Below, piece by piece: positions 25,001 to 37,783 of a stretch of 64,000 nucleotides of DNA. This DNA comes from Theobroma cacao. Taxonomy: Eukaryota > Streptophyta > Magnoliopsida > Malvales > Malvaceae. Position numbers and translations under genes: made by a program. Numbering within the stretch: position 1 is the stretch's first letter; each line of letters opens with the position of its first letter. The notes beneath the pieces are model-generated. The model did not search any database and had not been told where the DNA came from. It saw nothing but the letters and a program-made list of their open reading frames with translations. The DNA lies in assembly GCF_000208745.1 (NCBI RefSeq), contig NC_030852.1, forward strand, positions 26,273,471 to 26,337,470. Reading direction: 5' to 3'.

Positions 25001-28000
25001 AGGACGTAAGTAGTCTTCTCCTAACTCAATATAGCCTTCAGCTTTCAGTGGATTCGAACCAATCAAACTCACCCATTTGCTTCCAATAGCAGGAACAAGA
25101 ACCCTCCTCCTCGTGGTCGCAGTCACATTACCATAGTTATCTACAAGTGGCATGATGCCACACAAATAACGAACATTTGGTGCTGATATGAAATCCTTCA
25201 ATAATGAATGATATAAGAAGTGAGCATAGGTGACAACAAGCTTCCTCTCACCACCTAGATAGCCAATGAGAGCTGCTGCATAGTCATATACACTTACAGG
25301 AACAACCTTCACCTGGTTTTGAAGCCATTCCAAAATTGTTTCTTTCTCAAAACATGAACGAATGGCTTCTTGTGTGCTTTTGGGAAGAAAAAAACGGTTG
25401 GCAACACCTCTGAATTCCGCATTCCAATCAATCAACCATGAAACATGACGAACTTGATTTGACAGGCATATTACCGCCTTTTTTTGTTGTGAGGATTCAC
25501 TGATACTGAACAAAGACACACCTCCAAAAGAATCCACATATTTGACAAGTGGTATGTTCTTGATGTCGGTATTGAGGAATATGTTCGACCAATTCTCAGC
25601 AAGGAGGAGAAGAAGGTCAAGATAAACGCCCTCAGAAACCCCCAAGACAATATTGGAACTCTGAATGCACTTTGCATACCATCCATTCTTGACTGGTCCG
25701 ACTCCCAAAAAATTTAGAATGTGATCATACTCAACACGATCAAATGAAGAATGTAAGACATATGTTCCATGAGATGAAAGATTATGCAAGCCTACCGCCT
25801 CCTTTCTTGCCTTCTCCACAATATCCCAGAAAGCAGGCATAATTCTGCCCACTTCACTGGGTTTATGAAAAAATTTCTGCTGCATGCATGACTCATCACT
25901 TGGAAGAATATCTTCATCAACCAGTTTTAATCTGATGGATTCTCTAATGGCATTAAACTGCTGATACGAGGAACAGTTGACAGGCAAGAAAGTGAACATC
26001 CGAGGCAAACTTGATACTGGAGCATCCTCTGTCATTTTCACCAATGAGATGAACGCATTGACAAAAGCAGAGGGCACACAATCAAGAATCCCTTGGTTCC
26101 ATTTGTTGTCTACAAGTATTGTTTCCCTTGATGACGATAAAACAAAATCCGCTTGAATTATGAAGGGTAAGTTGGTCACCATCTCTGTTGGAAGAAATGC
26201 ATAGACCCCAGGTAAGGTCATCCCTCTATGGAGACGCTCTTCATTTGGAAAAGCCAATGTGATTACCAACTCTTCAACATCCATCCTCCTTTCCACTTTG
26301 TTTTCCTGCCGAACTGGAAACTTTTGCTTCCACATGAAGTAGCTGCATTCCCTTCCAAACTTGTTGCCATTTTCCTCAGCAGCAAGACGAAGGGTATAGG
26401 ACTCAGCATCAATGTTCTTCCTTGTCATAAAATTAGTCTCACTTGTAATAGCTATTGCACTTACAGTGTTGAGCCTGGGATCTTCATTGTCCTCCCTGAC
26501 AGAAAGACACTTAATCTTTGAAAGGAATAGCAAAACTTCAGGATGAACACTAGAGAGCTGCTGCTTCACAGGTTTGACCTTGTCAGGCTTCAGGGGCAGG
26601 ACAATTGTCGTGGTTGGAAGTGCAGAAGACAATCCATATACCTTTCTAATGTCAGAAAGGGTTGGCTTCTCCTCAACCCACTCAGGAACAATGTACCCAA
26701 GACTGCAGTGGGGGCAAGGTGCTTCATTGAACCGTATCTGATAGCCATTGCTGAATATGTAAGGCTGAGCAGTGATCAGAAAGACACTCTTGAATCCAAT
26801 TCCTGCAAGGCAAACATATTACATCTGTGGTTATCAAGAACAATCACACATATTACTACAATAACCTCTGTTTTACATTATAAGTGCTCCTTGAAAGTGA
26901 TAACAATCTCTTGCTCCAAAATATTGTTGCTTTGGAAATTGCTTAGTACAAACTTTTATCCTTCAAACTCCCTATATTTTTATGAGATTTCCAAGCCTTA
27001 TTCAATACTCAATGCTTTACTATGATTTGACTTTCAGTTCAAATCTCGCTACAATGTCAAATGCAATTTCTTTTTGGATATTCAATGTGATATTAAAATA
27101 GCCAAATTTTTTGTAACTAAACAGAAGAATCAAACAAGTTTAACAAAGTAACTTACTAATACATAATAGAATTTGAGGCATTCGAATCAGCTCTTATATT
27201 TCATTGAAATATTTTAACATGTGTTACTCCATTTCTCCATTTTTTTTCCCAAAATATCATAGGTTACGCAAATGCCTTGAACACTTGAAAGCTGATACAG
27301 ATATTAGAATGAGGGCAATACAAAGTCTAAGCAAAAGAGGTCTTATGCTTGTGGTAATATCAACATCAACTAAAAAAATTTTATGCAGCCAAGAGAACTA
27401 AAAATTGTATTGTCAGTAGCAAATATGTGGATACAAGCTTCAAGAGAGTCGAGTGGGACTATAACATGTCACCAAAGAAAATTGCCATATAATAACCAGG
27501 CAAATGCAGACCACCAAATAATTGAAAAATTAAACAATGCAAGGCTAGCTATTCTTGATAAGCTCCCTACTCTGCAAACAATCTCTCAATGGGGATATCC
27601 TCTTGTAATGAGTTAATCTATTTTCTAATCATCATCTACAGGAAATAGATTTTTTTTTTTTTGAAAATTTCATATGTATTGATAGAAAGGGGAACCTGAG
27701 TTCACCACTTACAGAAATTTTGCAAAGCTATGCCCCGACAGCAGGGGTATACCATTACAAAATACTCACATTTATCTACTGGAGATAGATATCATCTGTT
27801 TTTTGGTTGTACTTTCTATAAACAATAATGGTCGGTTACCGTGCTCAAACATTCATAGAACTGCTATTGATTGGTCCATTGAGTGTGCTTGGATTAAGAT
27901 CCTAAACGGAAAATTATTTAAGGTTTTGATTTTGAAAATAGCATGTAGTGGCTGTATATATTATGTCCGGTCTGAAGGGAACAACAGGCAGCATGGGAGA

Positions 28001-29384
28001 CAACCTAGCGGTGTTGAATGAATTGTTAACTGCATGTTTGATACAGTAGATTTCAGCTGGGAACCTTTTCATCAGAAACAAAGGCTAGCAGCACCACTCG
28101 TTGTCGAAACTGGAGAATTTCTTGATTTTTACTGAATGATGTTTGTGTAGTTATTCTTTGATTGTTTCATTTGTAATGTACAAAGTGCTGAACAGTTTAT
28201 GATGTTGCAGCTCTACCCTGCTGTCACTGGATAAATAAAAATGCCATTTATTAAAAATATTAATAATAAATGATGAAATATACCTTTCTCCCCAATATAA
28301 CCACGTTTCCTGTTCCCTTTCTTAGTGGAACGTCCAACACTGCAAATGGATTCTATGTTTTTGGAGGAAAACCCTTTCTCATTATTGAACATCAGCAATG
28401 TGGCTGTAGCTCCTGTGGCTGTGATGTCTCGGGAGGTTAAAACAAACTCAAGTGATGGATCCACCCCTTCCAAGTACACATTGTCTTCTGCATTCTGTGA
28501 CACAAATGTCCTAGTATTACTAACTTGATCACCAAGGACACACTTAAAAACAAGGAAAAGAAACATAACTGAAACCTTGTACTAACTTACAATGTCCAGA
28601 TTTACTGTCTCTTTTCTTAAAAATAAGGGTAAAATATCCACGTATCTCTAAGGTTTGACTAAAATTACATAGAGAAAAATAAACACTCGTCTCAAAAGTT
28701 TTAAAAGAATGTCTGTTGATTGACACAAAAGTCCAACCGATAATTAACCATTAAAATTTTCGTTAATTTACTGACATGATAATATTTTTTGGACAATCTA
28801 ATCTCAAACATGTCAAAAATTACAACATTATATAAACCTTTATTTTTCATTTTTCACTTTTTTCTTTCTTAAAAAAAATCTTACGTTCTTCTCCAGCCAC
28901 ATCCGGCTGGATTTGGTGTTCTTCGGCCAAAACCAGTCGAATCTTGTTTGACTCTTGAGCTCCCTTGGAGGGAGCCAGATCTGACACTCCTCGGTATTAA
29001 AGAGTGTCAGATCTGACCTGATCAGCAGGTGTAAGGGAGCGTCGCCAGCTGATCAATAAAAGTTGAAAAAAAGAGAAAAGGGTATTTTAGTTTTTTTATT
29101 TTTTATATTAAAGCTTTTGTGACAAAGTGCGTATTTTTCAAATTAATAACACTCCGTGTAATTTTGATTAAAAATTAAAAATATTTAAATATTTTATCTT
29201 AAAAATAAAAATAAAAATAAACTAAAATTGTTATGTTACTTATATTAATCAACATCAAAATGCAAAGGTTGCCAAGCACCAACCTTCAGTCAAGTTTGCT
29301 ATGGTTGAGAAGTTAGAATAACAAAACATACATATACCTTCAAAATTAATGGTTAAAACTTGAGTTATGGTTCTGAACTTAAAG

Positions 29385-29419
<35 letters not shown>

Positions 29420-29440
29420 NTAAACCCAATATATATGTAT

Positions 29441-29474
<34 letters not shown>

Positions 29475-29932
29475 CTATATATATATATATATCAGTATAA
29501 CCATTCAAAACAGGTTACTTAGAATTTAGAAACACTAAATTATTCAAACCAAGATCAAAATCATAATAACAACAAAATAAAAATTAAAGACATAGAAAAC
29601 AAATGATATAGTACGTTTCATATTCCTTATGTTAACATACATAAGAAAAAAGATTACGATCTCAAGTCATTCGACTAAGATGTTTACGTGTTATCCACTT
29701 CCTTTAGGGTCTAAAACACTTGATATCAAAATGACATATGGACTTTAAGTAAGAATAGAAAGACCTGGATGAGCTCCATGAGGAAATGGACATCTTTGGT
29801 ATACAGCTCAGCGGATAAATTCCTAACAGCTTGATGAAGGTCCTCAGTCAAAGGGTTTGGTTCTCCTCCTATTGAGAACTTTGTTTTTCTTATCTGCTCA
29901 ATGTGTTCTTTAGGTGTAACCATTGCTAACAT
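22046..29932 (-). CDS. NO VEIN-like GHKL (HSP90/histidine-kinase-type) ATPase-domain protein, 3 exons, 1711 aa
   Basis: Exons 29765-29932, 28284-28494 and 22046-26802 join in frame (phases 0 and 1) to 1711 codons plus TAA. The GHKL ATP-binding fold is split by both introns: the N-box ELIQNAED at residues 53-60 spans exons 1-2, and the G1 box GYIGEKGIGFKSVF at about 121-134 spans exons 2-3. Further ATPase-domain sequence follows, including FLPTEM and PFIIQADFVL. Five diverged units, starting near residues 803, 924, 1031, 1143 and 1258, each read roughly WLKT-x-GYRSP-x-LF-x-PFID-x-FYG-x-YK-x-EL-x-LGV. This architecture matches the Arabidopsis NO VEIN/At3g48770-type proteins, related to the Sacsin ATPase module (family knowledge). 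The molecular role is not established. M4 (29923) may be the real start. Both introns hold transposons. Confidence 0.9.
27651..27773 (-). mobile_element. Short retroposon (SINE or 5'-truncated LINE) in an intron of the NO VEIN-like gene
   Basis: A 123-bp insert flanked by near-identical 17-bp repeats, 27634-27650 and 27774-27790 (15 of 17 bases match), as expected for target-primed reverse transcription. A T-run at the left boundary, about 13 bases with the adjoining base, represents a poly(A) tail on the minus strand, so the insert has the same orientation as the host gene. Too short to identify the parent element. Confidence 0.6.
28627..29199. mobile_element. Mutator-like MITE (573 bp) in intron 1 of the NO VEIN-like gene
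   Basis: The element starts GGGTAAAATATCC and its right end, reverse-complemented, starts AGATAAAATAT. Further in, TTTGACTAAAATTACATAGAG on the left matches TTTAATCAAAATTACACGGAG on the right. Identical 9-bp TAAAAATAA flanks (28618-28626 and 29200-29208) fit Mutator-type target duplications, although the A-rich sequence makes this less specific. The interior has a perfect 13-bp inverted repeat, 28977-28989 with 29002-29014. Confidence 0.65.
29389..29492. repeat. (TA)n microsatellite, compound
   Basis: Long TA-dinucleotide runs interrupted by TAAACCCAATATATATG, with one undetermined base at 29420. Lies in intron 1 of the NO VEIN-like gene. Length is probably unreliable in the assembly. Confidence 0.9.
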
Positions 29933-32900
29933 TTTTTTTCTTTTAGAGAAAAGGAAGTTAGAGAGCAGAGAATAGTGAGCTTGAATGAAAAAAAGGCTTT
30001 GTTACTCGAGTGAAGCGAAGACTATAGATATGGTGTGGAGGAAACCAAGGTGGGAAGGAAACTTCGTGAAGAAGGGAACGCTTTAATTAGAAAATAAAAG
30101 AGCATCTGACAAGAGTGGGAACGAGAAGATGAAAAGTTATTTGTACGGAGAGACGACTATTGGGAATGCTTGTGCTTTTCCACTCTGCTTTTGACTAACG
30201 CTAAGTAAGAAAGTCTTGGTCTTCTCCTTTTCCACGAACAAGCTTGAAGCTTTTTCCTGTTGGATACCTCAAATTTGGATTTAGTTGATGAAATGGGATG
30301 TTTTAATTGGATTGTTATGCGACGGAGGTGGTGCATGGTTTTTATTTTAGAATGAAAGAGGCGGAAATCACGCCTTTCTCTGTCTCCTGTGACCTATCTA
30401 CTGGTTGAAATCAGAACTAGAGCTGCGACCGTAATTTTCAATGAACAGATCATAATAATGGAGGCACGAGGGAGGCTTTGATTCACCAGGAACGGCTCAA
30501 TTTCATAGATTAAAATGAAATATTCAAATGAAATTTTTTTATTAAAATATTATTCTTTTAAAATGTAAAATTTTTAATTAAATTTCTATAATCAAATTCT
30601 TCTATTGTTTCTTTTTTAATTGGTAATATAATCAGTTTATTTAATTTTTATTAAAATATTATTGATTTTAAATAAAATTTTATTAATTTTAATTTTGAAA
30701 TTTTTTTTATTCTAAAGCAATATTTACAAAAATTATTAACTTTATTTTAAAAGCAATATATGCATTTAAAATTTAAAAAAAATAAAAAATTTATTAGACA
30801 TAAATATCTGAGTATGTGTTAGTTTATTAATTATAATTGATTTTTACATATTTTTAATAACCAATGGCATAAATAGTTAAGAATTAATAACGTGAGAGTG
30901 AAAAAAATATATATTTATTAGATATAAGATAATAAATAAATATTTTATTATTTATTTTAATTTTTATATATTTTAATATAATTAATTATATTATAATTAT
31001 TATAAAATTATGAGACCTCTCCAAATTTAAAACTTAAAACCCTTACTTGAGTTATCCAATGACCGACCTTAGATTTAATTTATAACTCTTTAAACCATGA
31101 GTTGAGCGCCTAAAGTTGTCACGTTAACTTTGCTAGAAGATGAAGGACCATACAACTTGTTAATGTTTTCCTTTTTCTTTTCCTTGGAACGAAATTATTA
31201 ATGAGACGCAAGAACCAAGGGATCTAGTTTGAGAGATGATAAAAATAAAGTAAAACTTTTATAAATTAATAACTTCAATTAAATAATTTTTTGATTAGTC
31301 TTGAAACTAATGTGATAAATTAATAATATCTTTATGCATCAAAATTATATATATTTATATATATAATTTAATTAAATTTTTTTGTAAAATATGACTTCAA
31401 TATTATTTGTTTTTTCTTAAAATTAGATCTCATCTCTAACTTTTTTTAGTGCATTAAGCAACTATAGAATAGTATTCTTATATTATAAGAGAAAATTATG
31501 TACAATACATGCATATTAAATTTATAGAAGTTTAATTTATCGAAGTTATTAATTTATCAAATATTATGATCCATTTGATAATCAAAAAATAATTTACTGA
31601 AAGAAAACTTTTTCTGTGCAAAATAATTCTGTGAACTTAGAATTTCACAGTCTAGATACATGTTTGAGTCCATAAAGTGACTTGTGAAGTTGCACACTAG
31701 TTTGGAACCTACTGGATGCTCCCCTTAACTGTACACCCTTGTGACAACTCCATATAAACATCCTCCTCAAGTTCACCATTTAGAACGGCATTATTGATAT
31801 CTAACACCCTTTTATAGCTGCTAATGTCAAGAATAATCTCAAAGTTGTTTGTTTATAACTGTTGGACTGAAAATTTTCTGGTAGTCAAGCCCTTCTCTGA
31901 CTATACCCTTTTGCTATAAGATTAGCCTTGTGCCTTTCCACACCATCATATGTAAGAACCTTTATTTATAGAATCACATCCTATAACATTTGAACCAATT
32001 GGTAAAGGAATAACAATTTGTGTTACATTATCTTCCAACGCATCTAATTAAAATTTCATGACATCTTGTCATTGAATATGTTGAGCAGTTTAATGATATG
32101 TATGAGGTTCAACTATATGAGATAATGAAGTGGTGAATGCCTCGTGATAGTAAAAAAGTCGATTGAAACGTTAATCGGGCACTTTATGATCAAATATAAT
32201 TAAGGAAGCATCAAATCTAGAGTCCATAGCTAGTTGTGGAAAGTGCTAATGAGCTTGATCTCACATAATAATTCTTTTATCCTTTATATATTTTATTCCA
32301 CGAACAAAATATGTTATAAAAATAATATACTGAGAAAGTGTTATTTTATTTTTTTTACTTTAAACTTTAACATTTGATTCAATTTTAAATCATAAATGAA
32401 TGCATTATTTGTTTGAAAAGTTAAAATTGAATATTTATTTTCTGAAAAAAAATAACAGACCAAAAGAAAAAGAAAAAGAAAAAGAAATGATTGAAGAATT
32501 ACACCTTTCTTAATTTTTTTTAGTCCAACAATAATAAATTTAATTTAATTTCACCGAACCCAAAGAATTAAAAATTAATTTCGTTGACAAATTTTCCAGC
32601 GGGAAGAGTTACTAGTGCTATGCTAGTCCACTACTGCCTCATTGGCATTGGGTACCCGTCGTTTACTGTTTTGTTTTCTGTCATTGGCAATCGTTTTCGC
32701 TTCATTCACCTTCAAACTTTGGTATCGCCGAAACAGCCAATCCTCGCTGCCCAGGTGGATCTTCTAAATCTTACTTTTGTCCTGATTTCCATTTAAATCG
32801 TCCATCCAAATATACGTCTCCTTTCAAAAATCTCAAATCTGTCATCTTCACTTATTTTTTCAAATTTGTGCCGCTCCATTTGCTTCCTTCACGAGACACT

Positions 32901-32975
32901 GCCGATTCGTTTTCTTTGCTCACCTACTTTTTATGTAATAATTTTTTATCAGATTTTTCCGAAGACGAAGAGGAA
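29933..32975. other. Divergent intergenic region between NO VEIN-like and PDH E1-beta genes
   Basis: Should contain both promoters. It also holds a decayed copia fragment (31630-32130). A possible MITE near 31245-31580 has short inverted arms that share ATAAATTAATAACTTC. From 30500 to 31600 the sequence is extremely AT-rich. No intact gene is visible. Confidence 0.5.
31630..32130 (-). mobile_element. Decayed Ty1/copia reverse-transcriptase fragment
   Basis: Read on the minus strand and across several frameshifts and stops, it shows the order of motifs at the start of a copia RT: an LP-x-GSNVIGC stretch, a KA-x-LIAKGYSQ stretch, and LDINNAVLNGELEEDVYMEL. No LTRs, integrase or protease are next to it, so it is an isolated old fragment. 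Confidence 0.65.
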
Positions 32976-35900
32976 ATGTTGGGGATCACCAGGCAAAGTG
33001 TCAGCAATGGAGCGTTGGTAAGAACTAATTTTCATATCTCTTAAAAATGAAATATCATCCTTCTTGAATGCAGCGTTATGTTTGCTGTTTTCTTTTCGCT
33101 GTAGAGGATTCGTCCTGCATTTTACGCGTCTAGAAATTACTCCGCCGCCGCAAAAGAGGTAAATATTGCAATTGTTTTTTTTTTTCCTTTTAAATTTTGT
33201 AAGTTGTTAATAGTAACACTTCCTTTATGGTTGATCATTTAGGCATGTGAACATATTTTGAACTGGAAAATTTATTTTAAATTCCTTGAATTTTTGTCCG
33301 ATTATCCTATTAGCTGCCGTGGAACTTTGCTTTACAAATCTGATTCATGAATGCAACATTATGCACTTTTTGTTTATATTTAAGTCCAAAATATGTAAAC
33401 AATTGTTGTGTGTGTTTGCGTGTATGTATTATAATATCATGAGAACTACGTTTTCTCATTCTAATACTTTTATGCTGGCGATGTTGTTCCAGAGGACAGT
33501 CCGAGAAGCTCTCAATTCTGCACTTGATGAAGAAATGTCTGCAGATCCCAGGGTCTTTTTAATAGGTGAAGAGGTATTAATTATTGAAGCACTATCTTCT
33601 TTGCTTGTTGAACCTAATATCTAAATAATTTTTTTTTTGCCTTGTCTATATGTACTTATTATTTTTATTGCAGGTTGGTGAATATCAGGGGGCATACAAG
33701 GTTAGGATGTTTCTTGTGATTAGAAAAGTTCTTCATTTACTTTGTTTTTGCATTTCTATTAACACTCCACCTTGGACTAGATTTCCAAAAGCCTTTTGGA
33801 GAAGTATGGCCCTGAGAGGGTTCGTGACACCCCAATTACAGAGGTTGCTCATTTCTTTAACTGACAAAGCCTTATTTTGTTTCTTGAATACTCTTTAACA
33901 TTTCCATTTGCTGTTTACTTGCTTTGGTTTTGCACTTGATCATGCAACAATGCTCACAGATTATTGTTTTGTAGGCTGGTTTTGCTGGCATTGGAGTTGG
34001 TGCTGCTTACTATGGCCTTAGACCTGTTGTCGAATTTATGACCTTTAACTTCTCCATGCAGGTCAAATAAACTCCTGACAGTTTATAACTTTGGAACCAT
34101 GCTGTATGCAAATGTCTTCCAATGTTTTGATAGGAACTAATTTTCTGATACCTTTGCAATTGCAGACAATTGACCAAATCATTAATTTTGCTGCAAAATA
34201 AAGTTATATGTCTGCCGGTCAGCTTTCTGTACCAATTGTTTTCAGGGGACCAAATGGTGCTGCTGCTGGAGTTGCTGCTCAGCATTCCCAGGTCCATTCA
34301 TATTCCACCGTGTTTAATCTTTTCGTTTCCCTATCAAATATAGTGGATACCTCTTTGCCTGCTGTGAAATGTCTTAGGCTATTTTTCACTAAATACTCGA
34401 AGATTGTTCTGAGGTTTTGGGTGTAGAAAGATTGTTAAATTATCTCTTTTTCAACCTTAAATGGAATTTGAACTTATGAAAAATTTTCATGGTGCTTTTC
34501 TGTACTAAGTTGTATTGGCATCCCTCGGTGGGGATGGGGTGTTATGAGTAGTTGGTTAGCTCTTTCCTCAACCTTAAACCATTTCTGTCTGTTGAGTTGA
34601 ACCAGACTTCTTCCTTTTAGAGATATAGTGTTTGAGCATTTGACCATAGGGTTAGTGGTGACTTCAATATGAATATAGATAGTTCTACATAGGTTTTGAG
34701 CAACGAGAATGAGAAATTAAATACTGATCGGAAGCCGGAGTCTGGTTTTTATTCCAAAGTCCAGAGAAGGACATTAAGTGCACTGGGAGTCGCTATTGCA
34801 AATTTTGGAGGATGTAATTCATATTTATTTCTTACCTGATTATATTTGGTCTTTTTGACAGCCTAATAGGTGCATATTAAAAGTAGACAAATTAGGATGA
34901 GAATAGAAGCTTCTTTTCACCTCTTTTTTTGTTCAGGTTATTGTATCTTTTTCTGAAGAGCTGGTAATGAAGCATAAATTTACATGCTCAGGGTGTTGTT
35001 TGTGAATGCATGGTTGTTAATCTTCGTGTTGAGAAGCCTGGTTGAGCATGCATTTGTATCTTTATTTCTGTGTTAAAATAGCAAATTCTGGTATTTTCTG
35101 CAGTGTTATGCCTCATGGTATGGAACCTGTCCTGGTTTGAAGGTGCTTGTTCCATATTCATCAGAAGATGCCCGGGGCCTGCTAAAGGCTGCTATAAGGG
35201 ACCCTGATCCTGTTGTTTTCCTTGAAAATGAGTTGCTGTAAGTAGTTTTATGGTTGATGGCATTATTGCTGAGTTTTGCCAACAGGTTTTATGCTTGATT
35301 AATGTTTGTTTTGCTATTCTTGATGTTTATGTATGCTGTGGATATGGTCAGTCTTTTCCTGTTTCAGCAGAAGTTCTTAATTCCAGTTTTTGCCTTCCCA
35401 TAGGGAAAGCTAAGGTACTCTTTCTTGAACATTTTCTTTGACGTTAAGTTTAATTATCAGTAATATTAGTGATAGTTGTGGCTTTATGCTGTGACAGATA
35501 GAACGAGAAGGAAAGGATGTAACTATTACTGCTTTCTCGAAGATGGTTGGTTATGCTCTCAAGGTTTGTCATTCCCAACTTTTTTCTGAAAAAGATGGTC
35601 AGACATGAAATTGTAGATCATATGAATGTAGTGTGCTAATTATTTCTCATTTGTGTTATCCATGCAAATGCCTATGTCTTTTCTCTTCTGGTACTAACTT
35701 AAGTATAATGGGTTTTAGGCAGCTGATATGCTTGCCAAGGAGGGAATAAATGCTGAGGTAACTAGAAGTAGATTTTTTATAGTAGCGGATTTACTTGACT
35801 AGTTGAGGAAGCATAGATCATTATATGTGAATGTATCTATATATGAATGCTGTTATCATAACACAGGTTATAAATTTGCGCTCAATTCGTCCCCTTGATA

Positions 35901-36838
35901 GAGCAACAATTAATACTTCTGTGAGGAAAACTAACAGACTGGTAACTGTGGAAGAAGGGTTTCCTCAAAATGGTGTTGGTGCTGAGATCTGGTAATTAAC
36001 CTCCCTTTGCAATACATATATGTGTTTTTTTATCTTTTTCCCCTTTCCTTGAGTTGTCTTTTAAGAGGTGTTTCTGCTCTCGTAGTTTTGTATAGGCACT
36101 TCATTGTAAAACATTGAACTTTCTGCAGCGCATCTGTCGTTGAGGAGAGTTTTGAGTTTCTAGATGCACCTGTTGAGAGAATAGGTGCTGCTGATGTTCC
36201 CATGCCTTATGCTGCCAATCTTGAGAGGATGGCTGTTCCACAGGTCATGTTTAACATTGACTCTCCTTCAATAATTCCTAAGACTGTTTGTTCTTTAAGC
36301 TCCTGTGTTGCCTTTAAATATTGTTCAAGATCTCATCTCAGTGAGTTTTTCTGATGATAAACTATTACAGAACCACAAACACAAACATTAGTGGAGATTG
36401 GAAATTTTCCTTAAGATGGCTTACTCTGAATTTTCCTGTTGATATTTTTTAGTGCATTTTGATCTATATGTCTCATATTTGGATTGTTAAGAATGTTAAA
36501 AGTAAACATAAAGAAATTTCAACTCTAGATGCCCAGTAGGAAAGAAACCTTCAAATAAAATGATTGGCTCTGATGGGCATGTCAGCCTAGAGGTAACCTG
36601 AATCTGAATGCGACATTAGAAGCAACCAAGAAATCTTTTAGCTGGAGTATGTTCTTGTTAGGTTCAAAACAAGATCTCTTTTTGCTGCACTGATGTATCT
36701 ATTTCTTGCTGGCTTTAGCCACAGAAGTTGAAGCAAGTGCAATCAGTAAACATTCCTCTGATATTCTCTCTCTGTTGCCTTTTACAGGTTGAGGACATAG
36801 TACGTGCGGCAAAGAGAACTTGCTACAGATCAGTTTGA
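32976..36838 (+). pseudogene. PDHB: Pyruvate dehydrogenase E1 beta subunit gene with a nonsense codon and a lost splice acceptor (14 exons, 360 codons)
   Basis: Exons: 32976-33017, 33105-33158, 33493-33573, 33674-33700, 33781-33843, 33975-34061, 34166-34291, 35104-35237, (35342-35414), 35498-35563, 35719-35757, 35867-35991, 36129-36243, 36788-36838. Joined, they give 361 codons including TGA, close to Arabidopsis mitochondrial PDH E1-beta. This subunit, with E1-alpha, decarboxylates pyruvate in the mitochondrial PDH complex. Recognisable blocks include [56 protein letters not shown] and [11 protein letters not shown]. Two lesions: TAA at 34199-34201 (codon 130, where relatives have Ser), and GG instead of AG before exon 9 (35340-35341). 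The next AG at 35349-35350 would shift the frame. Retained introns show a duplicated gene, not a retrocopy. Several substitutions at usually conserved positions (for example Met to Arg at the start of exon 3) agree with relaxed selection. Sequencing error at two sites is the alternative. Confidence 0.88.
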
Positions 36839-37783
36839 ATGCATCAACTTCATTTGGGATTTGACATCCTTTGCTAATTTCTATATATAAAAACCACTGT
36901 GAGTCTGGGTTATTTTTTGACCTTCAAAATTTTTCATTCAGAAAACTCTAGGTAATTCAATATAATCAGGAAACAGCAATTCAGGAAAATAAAACAACGT
37001 AACACATTCTTAACAAATTTAAGAGAGAATAACTGTAACTTGGGGGAACACTGTATTGCTGGATGCTGAAATGGACATGGAATTAATGATTTTTGTGTTT
37101 ACAGAAGTGTAGCACTTGATGTCGTTGTACCGGTTCGATACTTACATCTCTTGATACATACAATTTGTTGATGTCTCTGTACTTTGACAATCCCATATAT
37201 TTATGTTCATGCCTTGGGGAGAATAGAGAGCATAGAGTTCTGCAATTAATGACTGGAGAACCTTTTTGCAGGACGTAAAAATTTAGAACACAAACTAGAA
37301 AAGACGCCGACTTTTTATTTATATTTTCTTGATACACGATCCGTACAAGAGTCAAGCTGCAGAGTCAGCCGAAACAGCTTTAGATATGAAGAGTCATTGG
37401 AACAGAAAGAAGTCCAATCTCCACTACGGTACTCAATTCCTCCCTGCAGATGGCGTTCTTTGGTCAGTAGTTTCTTCGGGTTTAGTTATTCAACATCACC
37501 ACGCACAATGAACACACACACTCGAGGAAAAGCTACTTCCACTCGAGAAAGAAGTAGCACTACCATCCAAAAACTGTACAACAAAAAGTGGAACTGCGAT
37601 GGCAGATTATACACCAAATCATTTGGGATGGCGGCGGCGTGGGTTATACACCAGATATTTATATGATCAGATACAAATAAATGGGTGGGGGGAGGAAAAT
37701 AAATGGGAAAAATTCACCTTCAGTTACGGGGAGAAAATGAACACCTCCACACAAAAAGGATTTTATAAACTTGTAATACTATT
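36839..37783. other. Convergent intergenic region
   Basis: 3' flanks of the PDH E1-beta copy and the kinase gene. ORFs at 37083-37666 show no family resemblance. Confidence 0.5.
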
